From the NCBI GenBank assembly GCA_963932465.1, contig OZ010794.1:444541502-444605501 (forward strand): a DNA stretch of 64,000 nucleotides, written 5' to 3'. The DNA is from Maratus speciosus. Its lineage: Eukaryota > Arthropoda > Arachnida > Araneae > Salticidae. Made by a program: the position numbers and the translations under genes. Shown here piece after piece: positions 9,379-20,113 of the stretch (its first letter is position 1; every line of letters begins with the position of its first letter). The notes beneath the pieces were generated by a model. The model ran no database searches. It was not told the origin of the DNA and saw only the letters and a list, made by a program, of their open reading frames with translations.

Positions 9379-11589
9379 TCTTATACTATAATGCGAGCAA
9401 AAATTGTATGTGTGTGTAAATTTTATCTTAAAAACAGCTCTAACGATTTTCACTAAATTTTGTATTTTACTATTTTCGGGCCCGAGAAGACCATTGGGCT
9501 AGGTCACATGTTCGAGAAAATTCGATTAGTGGGTCATTTTGGGTCATAATGGGTCAGGGTCAAGCTAAGTATATCTAAAAAACGGTTCAATCGATTTTGA
9601 CTAAATTTTGTATCCAACCGTTTTTGGGCACGAGAAAACTACTGGGCTACGTCACATGTTCGAGAAAATTCGATTAGTGGGTCATTTTTGGGTCACTACG
9701 GGTCAAGATAATTTTATCTAAAAAACGGCTCTAACGATTTTGAAGAAATTTTACTTTCTATCATTTTCGGCACGAAAATACCATTGGGCTAGGTCCCATG
9801 TTCTAGAAAATTCGACAAGTGGGTCATTTTGGGTCATAATGGGTCAGGATCAACCTAAATATATCTAAAAAACGGTTCAATCGATTTTGACTAAATTTTT
9901 TATCCAACCGTTTTTGGGCACGAAAAAACTATTGGGTTAGGCACATGTTCGAGAAATTTCGATTAGTGGATCCTTTTTGGGTCACTACAGGTCAAGATAA
10001 TTTTATCTAAAAAACGGCTCTAACGATTTTGACTATTTTTTTTAATATACTACTTTGGATTACGAGAAGACCAATGGGCTAAGTCACATGTTAGAGAAAA
10101 TTCGATTAGTGGGTCATTTTTGGGTCACCGTGGGTCAAGATAAGTTTAACTAGAAAACAGCTCTAATGATTTTGAAGAAATTTTGCTTTCTATCGTTTTT
10201 GGGCACGAGAATACCATTGAGCTAGGTCCCACGTTCAAGAAAATTGTATTAGTGGTTCATTTTGGGTCACAATAGGTCAGGTGTCAAGCTAAACGAATCT
10301 AAAAAAGGCTCAAAACATTTTGACAAAATTTTGTAATATACCGCTTCTGAGCATGCGATGGCCATTAGAATAAGACACATGTCCGAGAAAAACCAATTAG
10401 AGGGTCATTTTGGGTCACTGTGAGTCAATTGTATCAATATTGTATCAAGCTATCAATCAATTTGGTGAAATTGGTCAATTGTATCAAGCTAATTGTATCT
10501 AAAAAATGAATCAAACAATTTTGACAAAATTTTGTAGCATACCGTTTCTGAGCATGAGAAGACTATTGGACTAAGTCACATGCTAAGTCACATGAAAATT
10601 CGATTTATGGGTCATTTTGGGGTCATTGTGGGTCAAGCTAATGGTATCTAAAAACGGACCAAACGATTTTGACAAACTTTTTTATTACATCGTTTCCCAG
10701 TACGAGAAGACTATTGGGATAGGTTCTGTTTGATAAATTTAGATTAGTGGATCACTTTTGGGTTACCGTGGGTCAAGTTAATTCTATCTATAAAACGACT
10801 TTAACGATTTTGCCAAAATTTTGTAATCTGTCGTTTTCGGGTTCGAGAAGAGTATTGGTTAGGTCGCATGTTTGAAAAAAAATCGATTAGAGGGTCATTT
10901 TGGGTCACTGTGGGTCAAGCTAATTGCATCTCAAAAATGAATCAAACGTTTTTGACAAAATTTTTTACTATACCGTTTCTGGGCATGAGAAGACGTGTGG
11001 GCTAAGTCACATGTTCGAGAAAATTCGATTTGTGTGTCATTTTTGGGCCACTGAGTGTCAGGCTAATGGCATCTAAAAAACGGCTCAAAACATTTTGACA
11101 AAATTTTGTATTATACCGTTTCTGAACATGAGAAGACCATTGGGCTAAGTCACATGTTCGAGAAAATTCGATTAGTGGGTCATTTTTGGGTCACTGTGGG
11201 TCAAGCTAATTCTATCTAAAAACGGCTCAAACGATTTTGACAAAATTTTTTATTACATCGTTTCCCAGCACGAGAAGACTAAAATGATAGGGGATGTTCG
11301 ATAAATTTAGATTAGTGGGCCACTTTTCAGTTACCGTGGGTCAAGTTAATTCTATCTATAAAACGACTTTAACGATTTTGACAAAATTTTGTATTCTATA
11401 GTTTTCGGGATCGAGAAAAGTATTGGTTAGGTCGCATGTTTAAAAAATTCGGTTACTGGGTATTTTGGGTCACTACGTCTCAGGATCATGCCAATTGTAT
11501 CTAAACAGCAAGAACGATAGAATGAGAATAACTATCGAATTGAACACAAGGCTAATTTTGACTGAGCTTAGCTCGATCATTCCTGCTAG
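9379..11589 (+). mobile_element. Helitron, non-autonomous, with internal 146-bp repeats
   Basis: Starts with TC after an A and ends with CCTGCTAG before a T. A short hairpin (GAGC-TTA-GCTC, 11564-11574) lies 11 bases before CTAG, the classical Helitron 3' layout. There is no target duplication. The flanks ...GAGAAAAAACTA and TATTATTTGAATAAAA join to give the R1 unit junction that exists unoccupied at about 6000-6030. Length 2,211 bp; no coding region seen. It ends in the same eight bases as the Helitron at 1198-5139. Confidence 0.85.
9427..11505 (+). repeat. ~14 copies of a ~146-bp tandem repeat inside the Helitron
   Basis: Each copy contains an AAAAACGGCTC...CGATTTTGAC block, then CACGAGAAGACCATTGGGCTA, then GTGGGTCATTTTTGGGTCAC. 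The GGGTCATTTT word recurs near 9525, 9673, 9820, 10111, 10402, 10605, 10890, 11173 and so on. Copies are clearly diverged. Confidence 0.85.
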
Positions 11590-12010
11590 TATTATTTGAA
11601 TAAAAAGCTATAACTTTTAAACCCTGAGTAACATAATATGAATTTATTTTAAATATAACATTATATTTAAAATATTAAGTTCTATTTTCATATAAATTAC
11701 GAATAAAATAAAACCACCTATACCAGAGTACAATTACTTAAATATATTCTAAAATTCAATTTAGTATACTAAAACAAATAAAAGACATTGGATATTTGAA
11801 ATATTTTTCACCCTTATTGCTTCTTAAATCTAATTTAACCGAAAAACTATTACTATTATCTTATTATTAAATATGATTCATTAAATACTCGTCCCATTTG
11901 TTTTTTTATGCTTTACCCTTTTCTTTTATCTTTAAAATAAGGAATTTCGTCTACTCTTAATACAAGGTTATTTTAAAATGTAGCTTCTTTATAGAAATTG
12001 TTTCTCTAGT
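11590..12010 (+). repeat. R1 repeat, unit 4 (partial)
   Basis: Matches unit 2 from TATTATTTGAA through the GAATTTATTTT and ATATTAAGTTCTATTTTCAT landmarks, skips a middle part, and ends near TTGTTTCTCTAGTGC. Confidence 0.75.
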
Positions 12011-12018
12011 GCAATTGT

Positions 12019-12590
12019 ATATATAAACTTTCTGTACGATTAAACCATTGAAACAAATGATATTGACTAAATATTATGAAATCACTGTACTACAATGCAG
12101 AGGCAAAATGCTACATAAATTATATAGTCAAATGAATTATGAAAAATTCAATTAATTGACAGATAACACATAATGTCGATGTCCAAAATTGTAAAATCAA
12201 ATGTTATAACAATAGTAAAAATCACAAAAAGTTATTAAAATGCTGCATTGTACAAAGATGTTAATAAAATAATGAAATACATCATATTATGCGCATATGC
12301 AGCAGTAAAATAATGTATTTAATAATTATAAAATTATATATTATGCCAAAATTTGGGCTATTAATATATGAATAACTAAGCAACAGATGCTACAGCACAA
12401 AATTTCCAAGAAAATAAAAAATTAAAGTAATACTATCCATTAATGATTGCGCAAATGCAGCATTTCATTATGGAAGTTTAATATATAAAAACTTTCTGTG
12501 CGATTAAACCATTGAAACAAATGATATTGACTAAATATTATGAAATCACTATAATATAAAGCAGATGCAAAATGCTATATAAATTGTATA
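12019..12590 (+). repeat. two ~110-bp direct repeats, 462 bp apart
   Basis: 12019-12126 and 12481-12590 share CGATTAAACCATTGAAACAA and AATGATATTGACTAAATATT with few differences. The AT-rich stretch between them has no recognisable gene. Confidence 0.7.
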
Positions 12591-12599
12591 TATATACTG

Positions 12600-12860
12600 A
12601 AAACAGATGCGTCTTAAATTCTCACACGCATGTGACTGAAAAAGTATTTCAGACACTTAAGTGTCTTAATCTGAGAATTAAGACATTATGGATGTCTTAA
12701 TTTAAGACACATAAATGCCTTACGATGATCATAGTATAAGCAAACTGAGAAAAAGGCTGGTAAAATCAACAAACGTCTTAATTTGAGACACTTCCTTTTT
12801 TCAAACTTCTTAATTTTAAGACACTTTGGTTTTTCCGTTACGTAATAACCAATAGGGGGC
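12600..12860. repeat. cluster of GTCTTAA/TTAAGAC words
   Basis: At least seven occurrences on both strands, some as short dyads (CACTTAAGTG; GTCTTAATTTAAGAC). A 123-codon minus open frame over 12686-13057 has no recognisable motif. From 12861 to 13868 I see nothing assignable. Confidence 0.5.
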
Positions 12861-13868
12861 CCACTTATTTGCGCATGCGTTTTAGATTTCTTTTGGTTGA
12901 ACTTGACATTGCTAGTAATTCGAAATTTTAATTCATAATTTCTTTTGACTTGTTTGTGGATTGATTTTTTGCGGAATGTGAAGTTCTGTGATTTTATTTC
13001 GTATCTACTTAGTTTATTTATTGAACACATACATCCGACTTGTGTTCCTGACGCCAAATGCCGACTTATAAGAAGGCGTCACGTTGTTGACATAACGACG
13101 GAAAAGAAACACTTGAAGATAGCCTCCGGGAACGCTACAAGAGGGTGCAAACGTGACAGTATTATTTTTCATCAATAATATAGTGTTATTCTTCTCGTCA
13201 AAGCTTGGTAAACAAGAATTATTTCCGAGGTGTCTAGTCCCGCTGGCTATGTTTGCAGAGTGAAAAATTTTCATTATTTTAACATAGCTAGCAGAATATA
13301 TGTAGGACTCTTCTTTTAAAAGGATACAAGTATTTTGTCTCTTATTTACAAAAACCTTTTTTTTTTTTTTAATTTCAAGTCGAGAACTTCTCCATTGATT
13401 CGACAGTATTTCAAGTAAGTATGGTTGATTTTTGTTTATAGTGCCATATAAAATATTGCATGAAAGTTAATTTAGGTTTGAATATGTTTGCAAAAAACAG
13501 CTAATTCTTGAAATATATATTCTTACATTCATGTAGTTATGCATATTAATTTAACTATAAAAATCCCAGTAAAGTTATACATATATTGTTGATTTGGAAT
13601 CAATTTTAATATTGATTTTTGCTTATTTTTAGCAAAAAATAAATTTGAAATTTGAAAAGCTAGAATTTTATATATTTACTTTCATAACTAGATTTTGCAC
13701 TTAAAATTGCGGTTTTTATAATTTTATTTATAATCACTTAAAATATGAAATATAAATATATGACAATTAGATATTAAGATGTATATTTAAGACAAAAAAA
13801 GTTTAGAAATTAGAAGTAATTTTTTCTGCGTGTTATTAAAATAGAATATTTATTTATTTTTTTACTTA

Positions 13869-16800
13869 TCTATACTTCTATACAAATATTATAAAGAAGT
13901 AAAAATTATTTGTTTGTTAGAGGTAATCTCTGGAACTACCGAACCGATTTCAAAAGTAATGGTATCAAAATGATGGTGTTGGTCCAACTTAGAACATAGG
14001 CTATATTTTATGTCGGTGCCACTACCCCAAAGGGGGTGCAGGAGTAAAAAACGTTCTAAAAATGGAATTTTGTGTTAGTGAAGGGCCTAAAAATATGAAA
14101 TTTGAAAAAGTAGTTACTTATAACATATGAATGATGTCTAAGAACATTTTCTAAACAATTCGAAATTTAAAAGGGGTGAAAATGCACAAAAAGCGTTCTA
14201 AAAAACGTTCTTAATGGTGGTTTCTACACAATCTCAGGAAATAACAAACCGATTTAAAAAATAATGGTGTCAAAATGATGGTGACAACCCTTGCTCCAAC
14301 ATAGGCTATATTTTATGTCGGTGCCAATAACCCGAAGGGGGTGTAGGAACAAAAAACGTTCTAAAAATGCGATTTTTGCTTTACTGAAGGGCCTAGAAAC
14401 ATGAAATTTAAAATATTAGTTACTAGTTAGATATTAAGAATTTCTAAGAACAGTTCTTAAACAATTCGAAATTTAAAAGGGGTGAAAATGCGCGAAAAGT
14501 GTTCTAAAAAACGTTCTAAATGGTGGTTTCTACACAATCTCAAGAAATACCAAACCGATTTAAAAAATAATGGTGTCAAAATGATGGTGACAACCCTTGC
14601 TCCAACATAGGCTATATTTTATGTCGGTGCCATACCCCAAAGGGGTGAAGGAGCAAAAAACGTTCTAAAAATGCGATTTTTGCGTTACTGAAGGGCCTAG
14701 AAATATGAAATTTGAAATATTAGTTACTTATTAGATATAAAGAATTTCTAAGAACAGTTCTTAAACAATTCGAAATTGAAAAGGGGTAAAAATACGCGAA
14801 AAGCGTTCTAAAAAACGTTCTAAATGGTGGTTTCTACACAATCTCAGGGAATACCAAACCGATTTAAAAAATAATAGTTGTAAATTGATGGTGACAACTC
14901 TTGCTCTAACATAGGCTATATTTTATGTCGGTGCCACTACCCCAAAGGGGATGCAGGAGCAAAAAACGTTCTAAAATGCTATTTATGCGTTACTGAAGGG
15001 CCTAGAAACATGAAATTTGAAATATTAGTTACTTATTAGATATAAAGGATTTCTAACAGCAGTTCTTAAACAATTCAAAATTTAAAAAAGGGTGAAAATG
15101 CACAAAAAGCGTTCTAAAAATCGTTCTAAATGGTGATTTCTACACAATCTCAGGAAATACCAAACCGATTTAAAAATGATGGTGACAACCCTTGCTCTAA
15201 CATAGGCTATGTTTTATGTCGGTGCCACTACCCCAATCGGGGTGCAGGAGCAAAAAACATTCTAAAAGTTATTTTTGCGTTTCTGAAGGGCTTTGAAATA
15301 TGAAATTTGAAATATTAGTTACTTATTAGATATAATATTAGTATAGATAAAAGAGAAAAGTTCTTAAACAAGAACAGTTCTTAAACAATTCGAAATTTAA
15401 AAGGGGTGATAATGCGTGAAGAGGGTTCTAAAAAACACTCTAAATGGCGATTTCAGCACAATTTTGGGAAGTATCAAATCGATTTCAAAAGTAATGGTTG
15501 TAAATTGATGGTGACAGACCTTTCACTAACATAGGCTCTTTTTTATGTTTGTATCACTACCACCTGGGGGTTGCAGAAGGAAAAAAGTTCTGAATTGCGG
15601 GTTTTGTGCTATGGAAGGGACTAGAATTAAAAAATTTGGAATGGTAGTTACTTATAAGATATCAATGATCTCTAAGAACATTTCCTAAAAAATTTTAAAA
15701 GTGGTGAAAATGCGCGAAAAGCGTTGTAAAAAACGTTCTAAATTGCGATTTCTATGCAATCTCAGAAAGCACTGAACCGATTTCAAATATAATGGTGTAA
15801 AAATGATGGTGACAGATCTTGCTCCAAGATAGACTATATTTTATGTCTGTTTCCACTACCCCAGAGGAGATGCATGAGCAAAAAACATTCTAAAAATGCG
15901 ATTTTTGAATTATGGAAGGACCTAGATTCATGGAATTTTGCATGGTATATATTTATTGGACATAAATTAATTCTAAGTACATTTCTTTAAAAAAATTTTA
16001 TTTAAAAAGGGGTGAAAATGCGCGAATAGCGGTCTGAAAACGTTCTAAATTGCGATTTCTACTCAAATTCAGGAAATACCAAACATATTTCAAAAGTAAT
16101 GGTTGCAAATTGATGGTGACAGTCCCTGCTCCAACATAGGCTATATTTTATGTTGCTGTCACTGCCATCTGGGGGTTACAAGAGCAAAACATGTTCTAAT
16201 TTGCGTTTTTTACACAACTGAGCGGTCTAACATTTTGAAATATTGCATGGTATTTACTTACAAGATGAAGCTGCTTTCTAAGAACAGTCGAAAGAAAATT
16301 CCAAATTTAAAAGTATGAAGTGAGCGAAAATCGTTCTAATAACGTTCTAAATTACAACGTTTATACAATCTTATCAAATACCAAACCGAGTAAAAAAATA
16401 ATGGATACAAATTGTTGGTGATAGAACCTGCTCAAACATAAGCTATATTTTATGTCTGTTCCACTACCACCAGAGGGTTGCAGGAGCAAAGAACTTTCTA
16501 AATTGCGATTTCTGTGATACTGAAGAGGCTAGAATCTTTAAGTATGGCGTGGTAGTTACTTAAAAAATGTAAATGCCCTCGAAGGACTGTCTAAAATACA
16601 TTCGAATTAAAAAAAGTGTGAAGCGAAGGGGAGATGCGAAACGTTTTTTAAAAAAGTCCTAAATTACGATTTCTATGCAATTTCAGGGGATATAAACTGA
16701 TTATAAAAGTAATAGTTGCGAATCAATGGTAACAGTCTCTGATCCTGCACAGGCTGTATTTTATGACGATGATTCTACCACAGGAACAACAAACGTTCTA

Positions 16801-17265
16801 AATAAGGCCTTTCTAAATTACGCTTCTGTGGAATATTAGGAAATAACAAACCGATTTCAGAATTAATGTTGGCAAATTAATAGTGACACTTCCTATTTCA
16901 GCATAGCCCTTTATGTTTTGAGAGGTGGTATGACTTGGAATTTGACATGGTTAATTTTAAGATGTAAGAAGATGGTTTCTAAAAAATTAAAAACTTCAAA
17001 TGTTTACTGTAATGGGCGTATTAATTCAGCATAAAAGTTTCAAAATATTTTCTAAATTATCATTTATTTGGTTTTATTTCTTTTTATTAATTTAAGTCTC
17101 ATTTCTGCATAATGCAGTGTAATAATGAAGTTTAGTCAAACTGTGTTTTAAATAGTAATTTTTGAATTATTTCTAAAAGTATAATTTTTTTGATAAAAAT
17201 TAACCATATAAATATCACTTGGCATATTTCAAATATTACGCGAGCAAAGCCGCTGGGTTTGCTAG
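13869..17265 (+). mobile_element. Helitron, non-autonomous, with internal 305-bp repeats
   Basis: The 5' end is TCTATACTTCTATACAAAT followed by ATTATAAAGAAGTAAA and a TTTGTTTGTTAG stretch, a start common to arthropod non-autonomous Helitrons. It is preceded by A. The 3' end is a hairpin (GCAAAGCC-GCT-GGGTTTGC, one mismatch) running straight into CTAG at 17262-17265, followed by T. Length 3,397 bp, with no transposase. Unlike the element at 9379 the hairpin touches CTAG, as in the 1198-5139 element. Confidence 0.78.
13925..16900 (+). repeat. ~10-11 copies of a ~305-bp tandem repeat inside the Helitron
   Basis: Each copy has an AAACCGATTT block (near 13940, 14247, 14553, 14858, 15158, 15476, 15775 and later, more decayed), then ATAGGCTATATTTTATGTCG, then AAAACGTTCTAAAAATGCG. 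Divergence increases toward the 3' end. The 71-codon frame at 16103 is a by-product. Confidence 0.85.
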
Positions 17266-17379
17266 TTGGTAAATAAATAGCTCTTGTGATTATCATCTGA
17301 TACATAAAGAAAAGTGTCCATGGGTCAATATAAATTTAAAAGAAGAATTTAATTTTTAAATAATATGAATTTTCTTTTC
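17266..17379. other. AT-rich spacer
   Basis: Nothing assignable; followed at 17387 by a run of about 16 G. Confidence 0.4.
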
Positions 17380-17545
17380 TTTTTATTGGGGGGGGGGGGG
17401 GGTGGACGGGGAAGGATTTTCTGCGCAATTTTTGTAAAGCAAATATTGTAAATCTCTTTCGACATTACTTTGTTTATAATGAATATTTTGAACTTTTAGA
17501 GTAGGACAAGATTAGAAATAAAAAATATATTTATCCAAATTCCGT
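17380..17545 (+). repeat. outlying copy of the palindrome arm
   Basis: Contains GAATATTTTGAACTTTTAGA and neighbouring sequence, found again in inverted form at about 19035-19130 and, more weakly, in direct form at 18631-18711. Confidence 0.6.
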
Positions 17546-17664
17546 AAAGGCGCAGTATAGCGGATATTTCAAGACTCCGGAATTCGTTGTGATGTCGGAA
17601 TCTGCTTTTGTGAATTAAAAATTCAAAAATTTGTATTCATTCTGGATTAAAAAAGATTTTCGTG

Positions 17665-17741
17665 AAATAGAGATGTCCGGTATTAGGGAATGTCCATTAA
17701 CCTCCATAACAGACATTCCCGAATACCGGACATTTCTATTT
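17665..17741. repeat. near-perfect 30-bp-arm hairpin
   Basis: Arms 17665-17694 and 17712-17741 pair with only about two mismatches around a 17-base loop; both carry ATGTCCGGTATT / AATACCGGACAT. Probably a small foldback element; no target duplication identified. Confidence 0.75.
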
Positions 17742-17875
17742 AGGGAACCATAATGCAGGTTTGGATATTTTGCAACAGGACTTTATTAAAGCATGGGCAA
17801 ACTGGGTAGTGTTCCCTCCCCTACCCGCATAATTTCAGGGGCCCCAAATTAGATATGTAATTTTTGAAAAGCTTA

Positions 17876-18630
17876 TACAATGAAACCTCCCTGTGCGACC
17901 ATCTCCCTGAACGACCATTTTTTCATGGAACGAAATTTATTGCCATAGGCTCAATACTAATTTTACCTCCAGTCAGAGACCTTCCCAGTTGAACTCCCTT
18001 CATGAGCGACCCATTTCTTTGAAGAAAATGAAACAAATTCCGTTTTCTCCTGGTCGCTTGAAGAAGGTTTTATAAGAAAAATAATTCCGGAGAGCGCATT
18101 ATTCATCGAACTTCTAAACTAAGTTTAGAATTTTTTTTTATTGTGATAACTTTTAAGTGTTTAAACCACTTTGTGCCTTTTTAGGCAAAAAATTTAACTC
18201 TCATGACAAATTAAGAATGACGGTCAATAAACTCCCCTGCCCTATTCTGTTAGGAAACTCAAAGAAATAGATAAATTAATGAACCGTCATTATTTGTTCC
18301 CGTGCAAAAATAATTGCATTTATTTACTGAACTTCGAAAACACTTGGAAATAAAAGTTATTAAAGATAAAACCGTAAAATCGAAGCAAACATCAATGTAT
18401 TCATTTTTTTAAACTCTGTAGTAATTAACTTATGTAATTAACTTTTATTTTGATACTTAAATTTTCATATTTTTTCTAATATGAAGAATAAATTTTAGTA
18501 ACATTAATTGTTACTTTTTTTCAACAATTAAAATCTATATTTAAACATGACCTCCATTAAGAGGCCACCTCTCGGAGTGACCAATGTTTATTGGAACGGA
18601 ACGAGGTCACATTAGGGAAGTTTTGCTGTA
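17876..18630. mobile_element. pogo/Tigger-type MITE
   Basis: Ends TACAATGAAACCTCCCT and, inverted, TACAGCAAAACTTCCCT, inside a TA target. Subterminal parts also match (CGACCATCTCCCTGAACGAC versus GACCTCCATTAAGAGGCC type words). 755 bp, no coding region. Confidence 0.72.
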
Positions 18631-18711
18631 TTTTAAATCTGTTTTGACATTGTACTAATTATAATAAATGAATTGGACTTTCAAAGCAGAATAAGATTTT
18701 AAAAAATCCAG

Positions 18712-19034
18712 TACAGTAAAACTTTTGAATCAAGGGCTCCTCGGGAATGCTGAATTTGTCTGCTATTCGAAGGTGTTCGCTTTTCTGAGATAAAGAAGTA
18801 AATATATGTTGAAAAAGGTGAGTGTTCGCTAAATAACGTTGTCCGTATGAAATTCTGCAGTAAACTCTCCATAAGGGACACTTCTAAATAATAGATACCA
18901 CTATGTCGGAAACACATTTTTTATTCACAACATGCACATTTTTTATATACTTTTACCTCAGAAAAGCAAACATTTCCGAATAGCGAAAAAATTCCACGGT
19001 CCCGAGGTTCCCGCTATTAAGAGGTTTTACTGTA
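18712..19034. mobile_element. pogo/Tigger-type MITE
   Basis: Terminal inverted repeats TACAGTAAAACTTTTGAATC and TACAGTAAAACCTCTTAATA, with a shared ...CCTCGGGA block further in, at TA. 323 bp. Confidence 0.75.
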
Positions 19035-19224
19035 TTTAGATAAATATTGTTTTGTTTTTAATCTTACTCTACTCTAAAAGTTCAAAATATTAATTACAAT
19101 CAGTACAATGTCGAAAAAAGATTTAAATTATCGGCTTTAAGAAAATTGCATACTAAATTTGGGAGTCCCTAAAATCAGGATGTGTGGGGGGTGGAGGGGG
19201 TAGGACTATGGCTCATGATAACTA

Positions 19225-19441
19225 TATTTTTCTAGGATTCAACGGGGTGAAATACGGCTACGCATAAAGCTTACCAAAAAAATGGCTGCGATTAAGACGT
19301 TTGAAGTGTCTGAAAAAAAAAGTTGACGTCTTAAAATGTCTTTTTTTTTTCAGGCACTTCAAACGTCTTAATCGCAGCCATTTTTTTTTTTGGTAAGCTT
19401 TATACGCAGCCATATTTGACCCCGTTGAATCCTAGAAATAT
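19225..19441. mobile_element. foldback MITE with ~95-bp arms
   Basis: The left arm (19225-19318) and right arm (19342-19441) are near-perfect inverted copies with outer ends TCTAGGATTCAACGGGGT / ACCCCGTTGAATCCTAGA-type. The loop carries further GTCTTAA words. Followed by an AT microsatellite to about 19460. Confidence 0.85.
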
Positions 19442-19460
19442 ATATATATATATATATATG

Positions 19461-20113
19461 TGTAGCATTTTTCTATCGATTTTCAGACATTTCGGCGACA
19501 CTAGTACATCTCGAAATAAAACGAAGTAGAGCAATCAAGGTCAACCATCCGTTATCATGAAAATATCGGATTACAGTCAGGGTGGCGAGTAAGACATGCT
19601 TAATAAACATTGAGAAATTTCCCATCACGTAATGAATAGAGTCATCGTAACTTTAAACTGGTTTATTTGACAAAAAACATATCAAACACTGAGACATTCG
19701 GTAAGCGCATAATTTCGGGTAGTGGACCTGCAAACTGGCCTCTACGGTCATGTGATCTCACACCAATGGATTATTTTCTTTTGGGATATGCGAAGTCGCT
19801 GGTCTACGCGGATAAACCACAACGTTGGAACACTTGGAAATCAACATTCGCCGCGTTATTGCTGATAAAGTACTATTAAAGACCCAGCTGCTCGATAAAG
19901 TTATCGAAAATTGGACTTCCAGATTGCGCTTCATTCGAGCCCATATGTCCCAAATCATTTTCAAACGCTAATGGCATAAAATTATTTATTTAATAAAACC
20001 AATATCATGGTCATTTACATTATTTTCATGTATGTTGCGTTTCATGTATGTTGCGTATGTTGAGTTTCATGTTTCGTTTAAAATTTGTGTACCTGTAAAA
20101 AAAAACACCCTTT
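19461..20113 (+). mobile_element. mariner/Tc1-type element, 3' part
   Basis: Contains the C-terminal part of a transposase (19700-19971) followed by a terminal motif ACACCCTTTA near 20103-20113, a decayed form of the CACCCTGTA end seen on the other mariners here. The segment 19461-19690 recurs inverted at 60918-61152. Confidence 0.65.
19700..19971 (+). pseudogene. mariner-like transposase, C-terminal fragment, frameshifted
   Basis: The first frame (from about 19700 to 19825) carries the segment RSCDLTPMDYFLLGYAKSLV, the family's RSCDLTPLDYFLWGYVKSLVYADKP-type block with the last catalytic D. The match then moves to another frame at 19843-19971, giving NIRRVIAD, VIENWTSRL and FIRAH before a stop at 19969. 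At least one frameshift separates them and everything N-terminal is missing, so it cannot be active. Family assignment rests on these motifs alone. Confidence 0.75.

Larger units (their letters stand above)
17796..19230. mobile_element. palindromic element split by pogo MITEs
   Basis: The left arm (17796-17875 joined to 18631-18711) matches the right arm (19035-19230) in inverted orientation, including a C-rich/G-rich block and the GAACTTTTAGAGTAG-type block. The left arm is interrupted at a TA by the MITE 17876-18630, while the right arm is uninterrupted, which gives an internal empty site. The centre is the MITE 18712-19034. Confidence 0.65.

Noticed and set aside
12686..13057. 123-codon minus-strand open frame
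   Set aside because: No recognisable domain, K-rich AT composition, overlapped by other open frames; treated as chance.
15331..15360. Inverted Helitron-like 5' end (TATAATATTAGTATAGATAA) inside the third Helitron
   Set aside because: It sits where one tandem unit has a small local rearrangement, and no matching 3' end was found on the minus strand.
9427..16900. CRISPR-like arrays
   Set aside because: Repeats are long, contiguous and diverged, without spacers; eukaryotic tandem repeats inside Helitrons.
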